NCBI GenBank assembly: GCA_002695025.1
Contig: NZNV01000023.1
Span: forward strand, 1 to 64,000
Reading direction: 5' to 3'
DNA: 64,000 bases
DNA from: Owenweeksia sp.
GTDB lineage: Bacteria > Bacteroidota > Bacteroidia > Flavobacteriales > Schleiferiaceae
The stretch's first letter is position 1. Each line of letters opens with the position of its first letter. The position numbers and the translations under genes are program-made. The notes beneath the pieces were generated by a model that saw only the letters and a list, made by a program, of their open reading frames with translations, was not told the DNA's origin and did not search any database. Shown in pieces: positions 16,453-23,804 of the stretch.

Positions 16453-16500
16453 CTGTTTAATCAGTAGTGGCACAAGCATGGATGCTTGCGCCAGCGAGGG
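16453..16500 (+). repeat. REP-like element, copy 3 (best conserved)
   Basis: CTGTTTAATCA then GTAG (16464-16467), then a hairpin 16469-16492: GGC-A-CAAGCAT / GG / ATGCTTG-C-GCC, ten pairs with one A-C mismatch and a 2-base loop, then CAGCGAGGGG. A GTAG tetranucleotide at the foot of a short imperfect palindrome is the architecture of REP elements mobilised by REP-associated tyrosine transposases. Confidence 0.7.
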
Positions 16501-16613
16501 GCGGCTTCGTCCGTGGTTTTGTAAAGAACCTAAATCTTCATCGTCAACCGCGTCTCTGTCTACGGAAGACGAAATGGCCGCATTAGCTTTAGGTTTTGTT
16601 GGCCAACAGCCTT

Positions 16614-17303
16614 TTATTCTTTCAATTTTGTTTTACAATTTTTGACTTGGTCCATTGTGATATCACCTTTGGTAATTTTCGAATGACAAGTTGGGCATAG
16701 CATTAGTAAATTGTCTTTCGAGTTGTTTTCCAGGTTCTCATCGATATGATGAATTTGAAAATGGTCAACATCTAGACTTTCACAGAAAGGGCAAGTTGAG
16801 TTGATTTCTTTTTGTAATAGAGCCTTGGTCTTGTATGGAATAGTTTTCCTGTTGGATCTTTTCTTTCTTATCAACTTGTTGTTGTCGAACGAATACTTGT
16901 TGAATTCGGCACATTCTGAAAAATGTCCAGTTTTATGGATTTTGTTTTTTTCCTGTTTGTAATATTTATCATAGCTACCGTGGGTACATGCATGTCCAGA
17001 CATTAATGCATGCCAGCCCCCAAAAAGATTCACTTCAGGACAAGCATGAGAAAAATAGTAATGATCATTTCCACGAATAATTGAAGGAGGTTCACCTTGA
17101 ACGGTGATTTCCTTTTCTTCATAGTCGTCAGGTAGTGTTCCATCTTTTTGCAAAGCTTGAAGCATATTCAAACTGGGGTCATACTTTGAATATTCTGAAA
17201 ACAAGTAGATTGTCCAAGCTCTTCTGCCGCAGTAGTTTAAAATCGGGCACCTAAGGGGTAGATTTCTTTCAGAGCTTTTTTTGTAATATTCATCTTCTTG
17301 CAT
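16614..17303 (-). CDS. HNH endonuclease with Cys/His-rich N-terminal region
   Basis: 229 residues. C-terminal HNH module: CPFC (171-174), HFQIHHIDENLENN (His185/His186), DNLL (Asn198) and LCPTCHSKI (Cys203, Cys206, His207), i.e. two CxxC knuckles for structural zinc and the H-N-H catalytic set. The N-terminal 135 residues carry scattered cysteines and histidines (Cys19, Cys25, Cys88, His98, His104, Cys106, His108, Cys131) and conserved-looking tryptophans, probably a second metal-binding or recognition domain that I do not recognise. AT-rich, alone between repeat-filled gaps, so likely acquired. Could be a solitary defence or modification-dependent nuclease, or a mobile-element relic. Confidence 0.82.
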   Translation of the reverse strand: MQEDEYYKKSSERNLPLRCPILNYCGRRAWTIYLFSEYSKYDPSLNMLQALQKDGTLPDDYEEKEITVQGEPPSIIRGNDHYYFSHACPEVNLFGGWHALMSGHACTHGSYDKYYKQEKNKIHKTGHFSECAEFNKYSFDNNKLIRKKRSNRKTIPYKTKALLQKEINSTCPFCESLDVDHFQIHHIDENLENNSKDNLLMLCPTCHSKITKGDITMDQVKNCKTKLKE

Positions 17304-17623
17304 GTCGGTTCTTTAGGTTGTTGCCAACAATAAATATCACACAATGTATGATATCTTATTGTAGCGTAACGAAATTTAAGTTACTGTTTGGCAAGGTCTT
17401 ATTATCAATAATGTAATCCAAAGAGTTTTTAAGATTCTCCAAACTGCCTTGGCTAATATGTGTATGAGGCCATTCCCTTCAGAGTCTTTAAGTTCATTTT
17501 TCAAACCCTTACCTCCCGCATAATTTCGCGAAAAATCCTGTACGGAAGGCTCCATACTTTTTAAGCGGACGCTTTCAGGCGGTAAAATGTAGATTTTATA
17601 GGGCGGTAGCTACACCATTGGGT
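17304..17623. other. Non-coding gap upstream of the HNH gene
   Basis: 320 bases, AT-rich in the first half (ATAAATATCACACAATGTATG at 17328-17348 is partly palindromic). No credible gene, repeat copy or terminator seen. Confidence 0.4.
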
Positions 17624-17842
17624 TTAATCCCTGGTCAGTTTAAGATGGCCGCAAACGGCTTCCAACAATTCACCGGGCTCGGCATCTATGGCCAGGGCAA
17701 TAAGGTAAAGCTCATCGGCCCGGAGCTGGGTGGACTCATTGGAAGTCAGCTGGCTGATCCGCGATTTGCTCAGGCCGGTGCGTCTGGCTACTTCGGCCTT
17801 ATTGATGGATTTCTTAGCCAGGTAAAGTCCTAAAGGGGTCAT
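17624..17842 (-). CDS. XRE-family helix-turn-helix regulator, 72 residues
   Basis: Begins MTPLGLYLAKKSINKAEVARRTGLSK; helix-turn-helix at about 14-36 (KAEVARRTGLSKSRISQLTSN), followed by the third and fourth helices (LRADELYLIALAIDAEPGELLEAV) of a single Cro/C1 domain with nothing else. Divergent from the 100-residue gene at 17980, with two similar operator-like repeats between them. By analogy with phage Cro-like and antitoxin-like proteins it most likely controls its own and the neighbour's promoter. Confidence 0.85.
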   Translation of the reverse strand: MTPLGLYLAKKSINKAEVARRTGLSKSRISQLTSNESTQLRADELYLIALAIDAEPGELLEAVCGHLKLTRD

Positions 17843-17867
17843 ACAGAGTTGAATTTCAATACATAAA

Positions 17868-17882
17868 TATAGACCGTCTATA
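17868..17882. promoter_or_regulatory. Operator-like palindrome, XRE side
   Basis: TATAGAC-C-GTCTATA, a perfect 7-base inverted repeat 26 bases upstream of the XRE start codon. The left half-site TATAGAC recurs at 17942-17948. Overlaps a TATATTTA box on the minus strand that could be the XRE -7 element. Confidence 0.6.
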
Positions 17883-17911
17883 CTTCCGTATTAAATTATA
17901 GGACAAATGTT

Positions 17912-17941
17912 TTGTAAATAGGTCTAGCATCTTTACTTTCG
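17912..17941 (+). promoter_or_regulatory. Promoter of the 100-residue gene
   Basis: TTG (17912-17914), 19 bases, then TACTTTCG (17934-17941), a one-mismatch fit to the TAnnTTTG box, 38 bases before the ATG at 17980. Confidence 0.5.
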
Positions 17942-17956
17942 TATAGACATTCTACA
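17942..17956. promoter_or_regulatory. Operator-like repeat, 100-residue-gene side
   Basis: TATAGAC-A-TTCTACA, the same spacing as the palindrome at 17868-17882 with two changes in the right half. Immediately downstream of the -7 box at 17934-17941, a classic position for repression. Confidence 0.5.
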
Positions 17957-17979
17957 CAAACGTATTATATTCAGCAACC

Positions 17980-18282
17980 ATGAAAACCGTTCTCCTTATT
18001 ACCCGGCTTATACAACAAGATCTCAAACACAACCAACTGCTGGCTGGCCTGGAGGCCCTGGGCTTTACCGATAACGGCCTGCAGCACCTGAGCATCCACA
18101 ATCTCATAGAAAAGCTTATGCAGGTGCAGCCCGAGGCGCACAACAGCTGGTCCAGCGTGTATTTCAACTTTTTGGAACGGGCGCAGTATTATCCCCTAAG
18201 CCCGCAGGGTGAAGCCCTGCTGCCCCTGGCGGAAGATTGTTACCGGCAATTGCAAAGTGTACTGGGCTGCCCATCTTCATAA
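17980..18282 (+). CDS. Hypothetical 100-residue protein divergent from XRE regulator
   Basis: Begins MKTVLLITRLIQQDLKHNQLLAGLEALGF. Predicted all-helical with a short aromatic segment (NSWSSVYFNFLERAQYYPLSPQG); no signal peptide and no nuclease-like motif. Real by its promoter, ATG context and codon pattern, but I do not recognise a family. The divergent arrangement with a one-domain XRE regulator and matched operators suggests they form a pair (regulated effector, or toxin/antitoxin-like), which is inference. Confidence 0.65.
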   Translation: MKTVLLITRLIQQDLKHNQLLAGLEALGFTDNGLQHLSIHNLIEKLMQVQPEAHNSWSSVYFNFLERAQYYPLSPQGEALLPLAEDCYRQLQSVLGCPSS

Positions 18283-18416
18283 GGTGTATTCCTGCATGGT
18301 ATACCAACCCGGCCGTGAGCAGGCCTAAAACTTATATTAGGTATCCGTTGGAAAATGCAGAGCTTATATAGGTATGTACCGGCCAGCGGGTGCTATGCCA
18401 TGGAGGAGCTTGAGAA

Positions 18417-18463
18417 GTACTTTCCTGCTAACCAAGCAAGAAAAAATGTTAGCAGGAAAGTAC
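18417..18463. repeat. Perfect 16-base inverted repeat with 15-base loop
   Basis: GTACTTTCCTGCTAAC (18417-18432) and GTTAGCAGGAAAGTAC (18448-18463) are exact complements around an A-rich loop. It lies between the convergent 100-residue gene and beta-barrel gene. It may serve as a bidirectional terminator, although no T-run follows, or be the remnant of a small mobile element. Confidence 0.75.
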
Positions 18464-18518
18464 GTTCCACAATTCTGATCTGCCCAGAACTTTTTATACT
18501 TCGTTAACCGTAGGGTGG

Positions 18519-19163
18519 TTAGAATGGAAATCTTACACCGGCATTAACGCTCACCGATGTAGGGATTTCAACAGGCACGTACTCCCCGTTAGCCTGGTTT
18601 GCAGGAAGATTTAGTTTCAGATCTCCGAAAATGTATCCGAAATCCAGTTCCTTCTCAACACCGGCTCCAATGTTCAAGGTAAAATTGACCAGGGTTTCTT
18701 TGGCACCATCCTGCACAGTAGTATAGTACTGGGATTCGTCATATTCTCCCAGGGTGGTAGTAACAGGTGCCATTAACAGGCCTACTTCAGCTAAACCATA
18801 AATACCAAAATCGTCTTCATAATCACCCACAAAGTATCTTCTACCACCAAAGTATACGTGAATAAAAGACACTTTATATTCAACATCAACTTCTACTTGA
18901 GAAGGGGTGGTAAAATTACTATAGGCAGTTGCATAGGTAAATTCTGAATAGGTAGACGGTAAGTAGTAATTTCCTCCAAGTGATAATACAGTCTCATCAT
19001 CCAGAGCGTAATCTCCCTTTACACCGAAGCCGAAGCTCTTGAGACCTGTTCCTCCAAATACATTCAGATACGATACTTGCCCCCCGACACTAATCTGAGA
19101 ATATGCCTGCGAAGAAAGTAACGAGATAAACAGGATGGCTATAATTTGTTTTACTGATTTCAT
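18519..19163 (-). CDS. Outer membrane beta-barrel protein
   Basis: 214 residues. Signal peptide MKSVKQIIAILFISLLSSQAYS, then alternating amphipathic strands (ISVGGQVSYLNVFGG, FGFGVKGDYALDD, VLSLGGNYYLPS, KVSFIHVYFGGRRYFVG, YGLAEVGLLMAPV, NFTLNIGAGVEKEL) and a terminal strand ending in Phe (VSVNAGVRFPF), which is the beta-barrel insertion signal. An eight-strand OmpW/OmpA-like small barrel fits the length. No clue to a ligand. Confidence 0.85.
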   Translation of the reverse strand: MKSVKQIIAILFISLLSSQAYSQISVGGQVSYLNVFGGTGLKSFGFGVKGDYALDDETVLSLGGNYYLPSTYSEFTYATAYSNFTTPSQVEVDVEYKVSFIHVYFGGRRYFVGDYEDDFGIYGLAEVGLLMAPVTTTLGEYDESQYYTTVQDGAKETLVNFTLNIGAGVEKELDFGYIFGDLKLNLPANQANGEYVPVEIPTSVSVNAGVRFPF

Positions 19164-19502
19164 AATTTAAGTTTTAAGATCAACCAGATTCCGGGTATAA
19201 CTCCAAAATTTAGTTGCATGGGTTAAGATGTAATACTTTTCTAATGGTCTTGCTTTTGAATAATTACGGTTAACTTTTGTATTTGTTTACGTGACAGTTA
19301 TGCCTAAAAAGCTGCAAAAATACACAAATGTTTATTATTTACCCGTGGAAAGCTAAAGCTCAATTGGAAAAGGTTTACCGGACTTTTATGCTGGGCGGTT
19401 GAAAACAGCCTTACGTGCCTCATTATCATAGGGCGGATAATTTTCCCCTATACTCTATATTGAAAAGCGGGGTGTATGATGCCTTATACGGGGAAACGGG
19501 GA
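19164..19502. other. Non-coding gap between barrel gene and tsaB
   Basis: About 340 bases, AT-rich next to the barrel gene. A minus-strand TATTTTTG (19322-19315) could be a -7 box for the barrel gene but lacks a TTG partner. Weak GC-rich inverted bits (CCCC/GGGG around 19445-19475) may terminate tsaB transcripts. Nothing stronger. Confidence 0.3.
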
Positions 19503-20192
19503 TTAAAGCAGTTTCCGGGGCTTACCGGCTATAAAATCCTTGAGGTAAAAGGGTTCAAAGTAGGCTACATTTTCAAACTCCTGGTTTTGGAATTTGTGCC
19601 CTGCTAAAAGCGCTAGGGTTTTGGAGGATGGGTAAGGCATATTATGCAGCACAAAACGCTCGCTGGTCAAAACGACTTTAGCTTTATCAGCACCATCGCC
19701 AATAAGATGTATCTGTGGAGAGGCCAGGTCGGCAAAGGAGTCATCATCCAGAACCACCGCCTCAATTTTCCCCTGCATTTGTGCGTGGTGATCAAACACC
19801 GCAGTATACACCTCCATTCTGCGGGCATCCAGCATGGGCAATATCACTTCTTCCGATTCCGGGTGATGCAGTTGAATAAATTCTTCTGCCAACAATTGCA
19901 GTCCGTTTACCGCTATTAGTGGTATTCCGAGAGAATAGCACAAACCTTTAGCCGCTGAAACACCTATACGCAAACCGGTATAGGAGCCCGGCCCCATGCC
20001 TACCGCTGCTGCGGAAAGCTCAGCCGGTTTCTTCCCGGCCCATTGGAGCACTTCCTGTATAAACAAATGCAGTTTCTCGGAATGAATGTACTGGTCACTG
20101 CTTTCTTCCTTAGCAGCCAGTATTTGATCGCCATCGGCCAAGGCCACGGAGCAGTTTTTGGTGGATGTTTCCAGAGCCAGTATAAGGGCCAT
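19503..20192 (-). CDS. tsaB: tRNA threonylcarbamoyladenosine biosynthesis protein TsaB
   Basis: 229 residues, normal length. ASKHA-fold N-terminus MALILALETSTKNCSVALAD, the hallmark AAVGMGPGSYTGLRIGVSAAKGLCYSLGIPL (split here: AAVGMGPGSYTGLRIG, then AKGLC) and a D-A-R-R-M-E-V-Y motif (about 110-117). TsaB scaffolds TsaD and TsaE for t6A37 modification of ANN-decoding tRNAs. Ten bases below an efflux adaptor gene and on the same strand, so apparently read from its promoter; no functional link is obvious. Confidence 0.95.
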   Translation of the reverse strand: MALILALETSTKNCSVALADGDQILAAKEESSDQYIHSEKLHLFIQEVLQWAGKKPAELSAAAVGMGPGSYTGLRIGVSAAKGLCYSLGIPLIAVNGLQLLAEEFIQLHHPESEEVILPMLDARRMEVYTAVFDHHAQMQGKIEAVVLDDDSFADLASPQIHLIGDGADKAKVVLTSERFVLHNMPYPSSKTLALLAGHKFQNQEFENVAYFEPFYLKDFIAGKPRKLL

Positions 20193-20201
20193 CGGTACCG
20201 C

Positions 20202-21503
20202 TTAGTCCTTATCCTTATCAGTAGTGGTGCGCTTGTGGATAACGCGCTCCCCATTAACCAGCTTTTTGCTTACTGTGCTGTAGGGGCCGGTAATCACTTC
20301 CTGGTCTTTTTCAAGCCCGCTGCGTACCTCAATGTATTCATCATCCTGTACCCCGGTTTTTACAACCTGCAAACGGGCTTTGCCCTCTTCAAAAAGAAAT
20401 ACTACTTCATGTTCTTCCTCCTCTTCTTCCGTAGCCGCATCGTCCGTGGTTTTCTTAGAGCGCCCAATGTTGTAGGACTTGGCCTGGGAGCTGGTATCGG
20501 AACGGGTGGTAACGGCTTCAATGGGTACCGCCAGTACGCCATTCCTCTGCTCAGTGCGAATCTCTACGGAAGCCGTCATGCCCGGGCGGAAGGGCGAGCG
20601 GCTACTGTTGTCCTTTACAATATCTTCATACGAACTTTTGAGGATGCGCACCTTTACTTCAAAATTGGTCACCTGGTCTGTAGAGAAACCTTCTATTTTG
20701 GCGGAGTTGGCAATTTCCGTAACCACTCCCCTGAACTCCTTATCCAGGTAAGCATCTACTTCAATCAGTGCCGTATCGGATTCGGAAACACGGATAATAT
20801 CGTTCTCATTCACCTCCACCAGTACTTCCATATTCTCCAGGTTGGCAATGCGCAGAATTTCGGTACCGGACATTTGCGCGGTGCCCACTACTCTTTCACC
20901 CACCTCTGCGTTCAGCATGCTGATGGTTCCGGCCTGGGGAGCATAAATGGTGGTCCTGGAGAGGTTATCCCGCGCTTCATTGGAGGTGGCAATGGCGCTC
21001 TGCAGCTGAAACTGGGCACTTTCCACGTTGAGTTTAGCCACGTCATAGCCTCTTTGGAAAGCTTCAAATTCCGCATCGCTGATCACTTTTTGATCGTAGA
21101 GCTTCCGGTTCCGGTTAAAGGTTTTTTCAGCCTCCACCAGCTGTGCCTGGGCGGTATTTACTGCGGAACGTGCGCTGTTTACCGATGCCTGTGACCGGCT
21201 TACGGCTGCCTGGTAGATATCGGGATTAATCCTCACCAGCAGGTCGCCCTTCTCTACTTTTTGTCCTTCTTCTATAGGCAGCTCAATAATCTCTCCTGAA
21301 ACCTCGGAACTTATTTTCACCTCCACTTCGGGTTGTATCTTGCCACTGGCAATAACGGTCTCCACAATATCTATGGTCTTTACCCGTCCGGTTTCCACTT
21401 CCATACCCTCCTCGCTGCCTATCCATCCCATTTTTTTGGCTGCAATAAGCAGAATGATCAGTGGCACGCCAATAAACAGGGCATATTTCAGGGTTTTATT
21501 CAT
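20202..21503 (-). CDS. MacA-like efflux periplasmic adaptor subunit
   Basis: 433 residues. One N-terminal membrane anchor (YALFIGVPLIILLIAA), lipoyl half (VKISSEVSGEIIELPIEEGQKVEKGDLLVRI), coiled-coil hairpin (about 85-165), second lipoyl half and the barrel domains (FRPGMTASVEIRTEQRNGVLAVP, EVITGPYSTVSKKLVNG). Acidic run EEEEEE around 348-353 is unusual. RND/MacA-type membrane fusion protein that should work with the TolC gene two bases upstream; the MacB-type ATPase/permease expected next is absent here and must be elsewhere. Confidence 0.92.
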   Translation of the reverse strand: MNKTLKYALFIGVPLIILLIAAKKMGWIGSEEGMEVETGRVKTIDIVETVIASGKIQPEVEVKISSEVSGEIIELPIEEGQKVEKGDLLVRINPDIYQAAVSRSQASVNSARSAVNTAQAQLVEAEKTFNRNRKLYDQKVISDAEFEAFQRGYDVAKLNVESAQFQLQSAIATSNEARDNLSRTTIYAPQAGTISMLNAEVGERVVGTAQMSGTEILRIANLENMEVLVEVNENDIIRVSESDTALIEVDAYLDKEFRGVVTEIANSAKIEGFSTDQVTNFEVKVRILKSSYEDIVKDNSSRSPFRPGMTASVEIRTEQRNGVLAVPIEAVTTRSDTSSQAKSYNIGRSKKTTDDAATEEEEEEHEVVFLFEEGKARLQVVKTGVQDDEYIEVRSGLEKDQEVITGPYSTVSKKLVNGERVIHKRTTTDKDKD

Positions 21504-21505
21504 GA

Positions 21506-22942
21506 TCAGAGCTTTACCTGGTTGGTTAAATAGAATTCCAGAACCTTTATTTTGAAGATGTAGTCATACTTGGCTCTCAGCATTTCGGATTTGGCGCTGG
21601 CCAGGTTGTTCTTGGCATTTTCATAATCAAACTGGCTTAAAGCGCCTACATCATAGCGCTGCTGGGCGTATTTAAAGGATTCCTCACTGGCTTCCACGGC
21701 CTTTTCAGCCGCCAGGTAAGAGTTATAGGATGCCTTGGCATCTGCATGAGCCTGGTAAATAGTTTGCCGCAGGGCATTCTTTTCCTGCTCCAGTTGCAGT
21801 TTGGAGATATCGCGGTTAAGGCGCGCAATCTCATAATTGTTGTGCGTACTCAGGCGGTTGAAAAGTGGTATAGTGAGGTTAATGCCTATGTATTCATTGA
21901 GGTTGTCATTGATCTGGTCTGAAAAAGGTTTGTTCTCATAACCGGTGGGGATCTCCTGCGGTACCGCGGAATAGACCACCTGGTTAGTACCGTCTACCGT
22001 TCCGATGGGCACCACCGTGGTTACCGTACCCGTAGGGCGCAGGATCTGATCTGAGTAGCTGGTACCTATCAAACCCTGGAGGCTGAGCGTTGGCAGGGCT
22101 CCTGAACGGCTAATATCCACTGACTCCTCACTGCTTTCCACCCGTTTTTCAGCCGCCTTTATAGACGGCTGGTTGGAAAGGGCGGTATTGTACACCACAC
22201 TGGCATCCCGCAGAATGGCATCCGCTTCCGGCACGGCCAGTTGCGGTTCACTCACTTCCAGTTCCTCGGGCTTTTCCAATTGCAGAAGGTTGGCCAGCTG
22301 CAGCTTGCTGATGGTTACCGCATTTTCCGCGGTAATACGATTTTGCTGGTCCCGCGAGAACTGGGCGTCCAACTGTAGTTTATCTCCTAAAGGTCTGGCT
22401 CCGGCATCCACCAGCCTTTGCATACGGCCCAATTGCAGTTGGGTTATCCGCTCTTGCTCCAGCGCCACATTCAGTATTTCTTTATTGAGCAGGATCTGCA
22501 GAAAGGCTCCGGCTACATTCAGGCTTACGTCATTCTTAACGTCTTCCAGGGAATACATGGCGGCCAGGTAATCCAGGTTGGAGCGGGTAATGCTATTGTA
22601 TTTACGGCCTCCGTTATATAGTACCCAGGTGGAATTGAGGTTAAAGTTACCGGTTTGCCTTTGGCTTTGGCTGATCTGGTTGGTTACAGGGTCAATATTC
22701 AAACCGAAGTTCCAACCGTAGCTGGAATTAAAGTTGAGGTTAGGGGCATAATCCCAATAGGCTACCTGCTGGTTGCTTTTGCTTATTTTGAGCTGAAGTT
22801 CGGATTGCTTAACCTGAACGTTGTTATCAATAGCGTAATTGACACATTCATCCAGGGTCCACATTTTTTCCTGAGCCTGGGCAGTTGAAAAGGTAAATGC
22901 CAGAAGGCAGGTTAATGCACCTACGGTAAAATTGAAATTCAT
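21506..22942 (-). CDS. TolC-family outer membrane protein
   Basis: 478 residues. Signal peptide MNFNFTVGALTCLLAFTFSTAQA, then paired outer-membrane-factor repeats: WTLDECVNYAIDNNVQVKQSEL, a strand region LNFNSSYGWNFGLNIDP, helices NVALEQERITQLQLGRMQRLVDAGARP and the second repeat ending in YDVGALSQFDYENAKNNLASAKSEML. Typical length. First gene of the unit with a macA-like adaptor and tsaB. A -7 box TATATTTG lies 36 bases above its ATG. Confidence 0.93.
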   Translation of the reverse strand: MNFNFTVGALTCLLAFTFSTAQAQEKMWTLDECVNYAIDNNVQVKQSELQLKISKSNQQVAYWDYAPNLNFNSSYGWNFGLNIDPVTNQISQSQRQTGNFNLNSTWVLYNGGRKYNSITRSNLDYLAAMYSLEDVKNDVSLNVAGAFLQILLNKEILNVALEQERITQLQLGRMQRLVDAGARPLGDKLQLDAQFSRDQQNRITAENAVTISKLQLANLLQLEKPEELEVSEPQLAVPEADAILRDASVVYNTALSNQPSIKAAEKRVESSEESVDISRSGALPTLSLQGLIGTSYSDQILRPTGTVTTVVPIGTVDGTNQVVYSAVPQEIPTGYENKPFSDQINDNLNEYIGINLTIPLFNRLSTHNNYEIARLNRDISKLQLEQEKNALRQTIYQAHADAKASYNSYLAAEKAVEASEESFKYAQQRYDVGALSQFDYENAKNNLASAKSEMLRAKYDYIFKIKVLEFYLTNQVKL

Positions 22943-22977
22943 GGAGAGATCATTTGTTTGGTGCTCAAGCAGCCTTA

Positions 22978-22985
22978 CAAATATA
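22978..22985 (-). promoter_or_regulatory. -7 element TATATTTG upstream of tolC/macA-like/tsaB unit
   Basis: Minus-strand TATATTTG is an exact TAnnTTTG match, 36 bases above the tolC start codon. No clear TTG at the right spacing. Confidence 0.45.
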
Positions 22986-23010
22986 GAGGGAATGTGTATA
23001 CCGGAAAAGG

Positions 23011-23241
23011 TCAGGCTTTGCTTTGTTTCTTATGCCGATAAATGGCATAACCCACGCCTGCCATCAACAGGTAAGGAAAAGCCATCAGGTATACGATACC
23101 GCTATTGAGCCCTGTAGCGGCAGATGAGCCAGCCCCGGTACTGCTTTCGGTTACAGCCTTGCACATGGCACATTGAGCATCCACCCCGGAAGGAATGAAC
23201 ACCAGGACCAGAAATACCAGTATAAGGATCCGATTTTTCAC
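23011..23241 (-). CDS. Small secreted/membrane CxxC protein at the end of the oxidase assembly cluster
   Basis: 76 residues from a GTG at 23241 (MKNRILILVFLVLVFIPSGV), 14 bases below the DUF420 stop; the frame has no stop for 30 codons above, but that part lies inside the DUF420 gene. A cleavable-looking signal ends before DAQCAMCKAV (CxxC at 24-27), followed by a Gly/Ser linker, one membrane helix (about 48-68) and a lysine-rich cytoplasmic tail YRHKKQSKA. CxxC facing the periplasm beside sco and DUF420 genes suggests a copper or thiol role in cytochrome oxidase maturation (inference). Length and layout are compact and complete. Confidence 0.75.
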   Translation of the reverse strand: MKNRILILVFLVLVFIPSGVDAQCAMCKAVTESSTGAGSSAATGLNSGIVYLMAFPYLLMAGVGYAIYRHKKQSKA

Positions 23242-23255
23242 GGCAACAAATTTAC

Positions 23256-23804
23256 TTAATAATATGGTTGCATAAAAAAATACACGAGTACTCCCGTTAC
23301 GGCCACGTACAACCAGATGGGGTACGCCCATCTTACAATCTTTTTATGGCGACCGTACTCCTGCAGCAGGCCCCTGTAAATGGCCAGCATAGCCAACGGT
23401 AAAACGGGAATACTCAACAAAATGTGGGATATTAGAACCGAAAAATACAGACCGCGTATCCACCCTTCTCCACCATAGGGAATAGGATCAGCATTAAGCT
23501 TACTGATTACATACGAAACCAGGAAAATGGCCGAAAGTCCGAAGGCGAAGAGCATTACCGAACGGTGGGCGGTGATGTTCCTGTTCCGTATAAACCACAA
23601 ACCCAATATCAAAAGCACGGCAGTGCTTCCGTTAAGGATAGCGTGGAAAGCGGGAAGCGTTCCCCGGTCTATCCCAAAATCAACACTGAAGAATTCCGGA
23701 AATAACAACAAAGCCGCTACGGCCATGGGCACCAGCACAGAGAGAACAATAATCAGCGGGATATATACCTTATCCTTGCTGTTTTCAGAAACGGCTTTAT
23801 CCAT
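23256..23804 (-). CDS. DUF420 membrane protein (YozB/CtaM-like oxidase maturation factor)
   Basis: 182 residues from ATG 23804 (MDKAVSENSKDKVYIPLIIVL), overlapping the sco stop by eight bases; the longer frame from 23876 would run inside sco. Five membrane helices, with conserved LPAFHAILNGSTAVLLILG and HRSVMLFAFGLSAIFL segments carrying membrane histidines, and SHILLSIPVLPLA. DUF420 protein YozB (CtaM) of Bacillus-type Firmicutes is needed for maturation of heme-copper oxidase; the location in this cluster fits the same role. Confidence 0.9.
   Translation of the reverse strand: MDKAVSENSKDKVYIPLIIVLSVLVPMAVAALLLFPEFFSVDFGIDRGTLPAFHAILNGSTAVLLILGLWFIRNRNITAHRSVMLFAFGLSAIFLVSYVISKLNADPIPYGGEGWIRGLYFSVLISHILLSIPVLPLAMLAIYRGLLQEYGRHKKIVRWAYPIWLYVAVTGVLVYFFMQPYY

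Larger units (their letters stand above)
15965..16613. other. 650-base non-coding gap with repeats
   Basis: Contains the hairpin AGCGTAGC-cacac-GCTATGCT followed by AAGGAGG (16066-16092), the short hairpin TGACGC-AA-GCGTCA (about 16119-16132) and a REP-like element (16453-16500). Small open frames at 16115 and 16403 have no start signals or recognisable composition and I treat them as spurious. The amount of non-coding DNA is unusual for this genome. Confidence 0.55.

Noticed and set aside
16115-16645. Two 80-residue rightward open frames
   Set aside because: They lie across repeats and into the end of the HNH gene, with no recognisable domain or start signal.
9092-18500. Accessory stretch considered as an integron cassette array or prophage
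   Set aside because: No attC-like sites, integrase, capsid or replication genes; spacing and repeats point to independent insertions with REP-like elements instead.
20043-21194. 383-residue frame opposite tsaB and the macA-like gene
   Set aside because: Antisense shadow of two well-supported genes; low-information composition.
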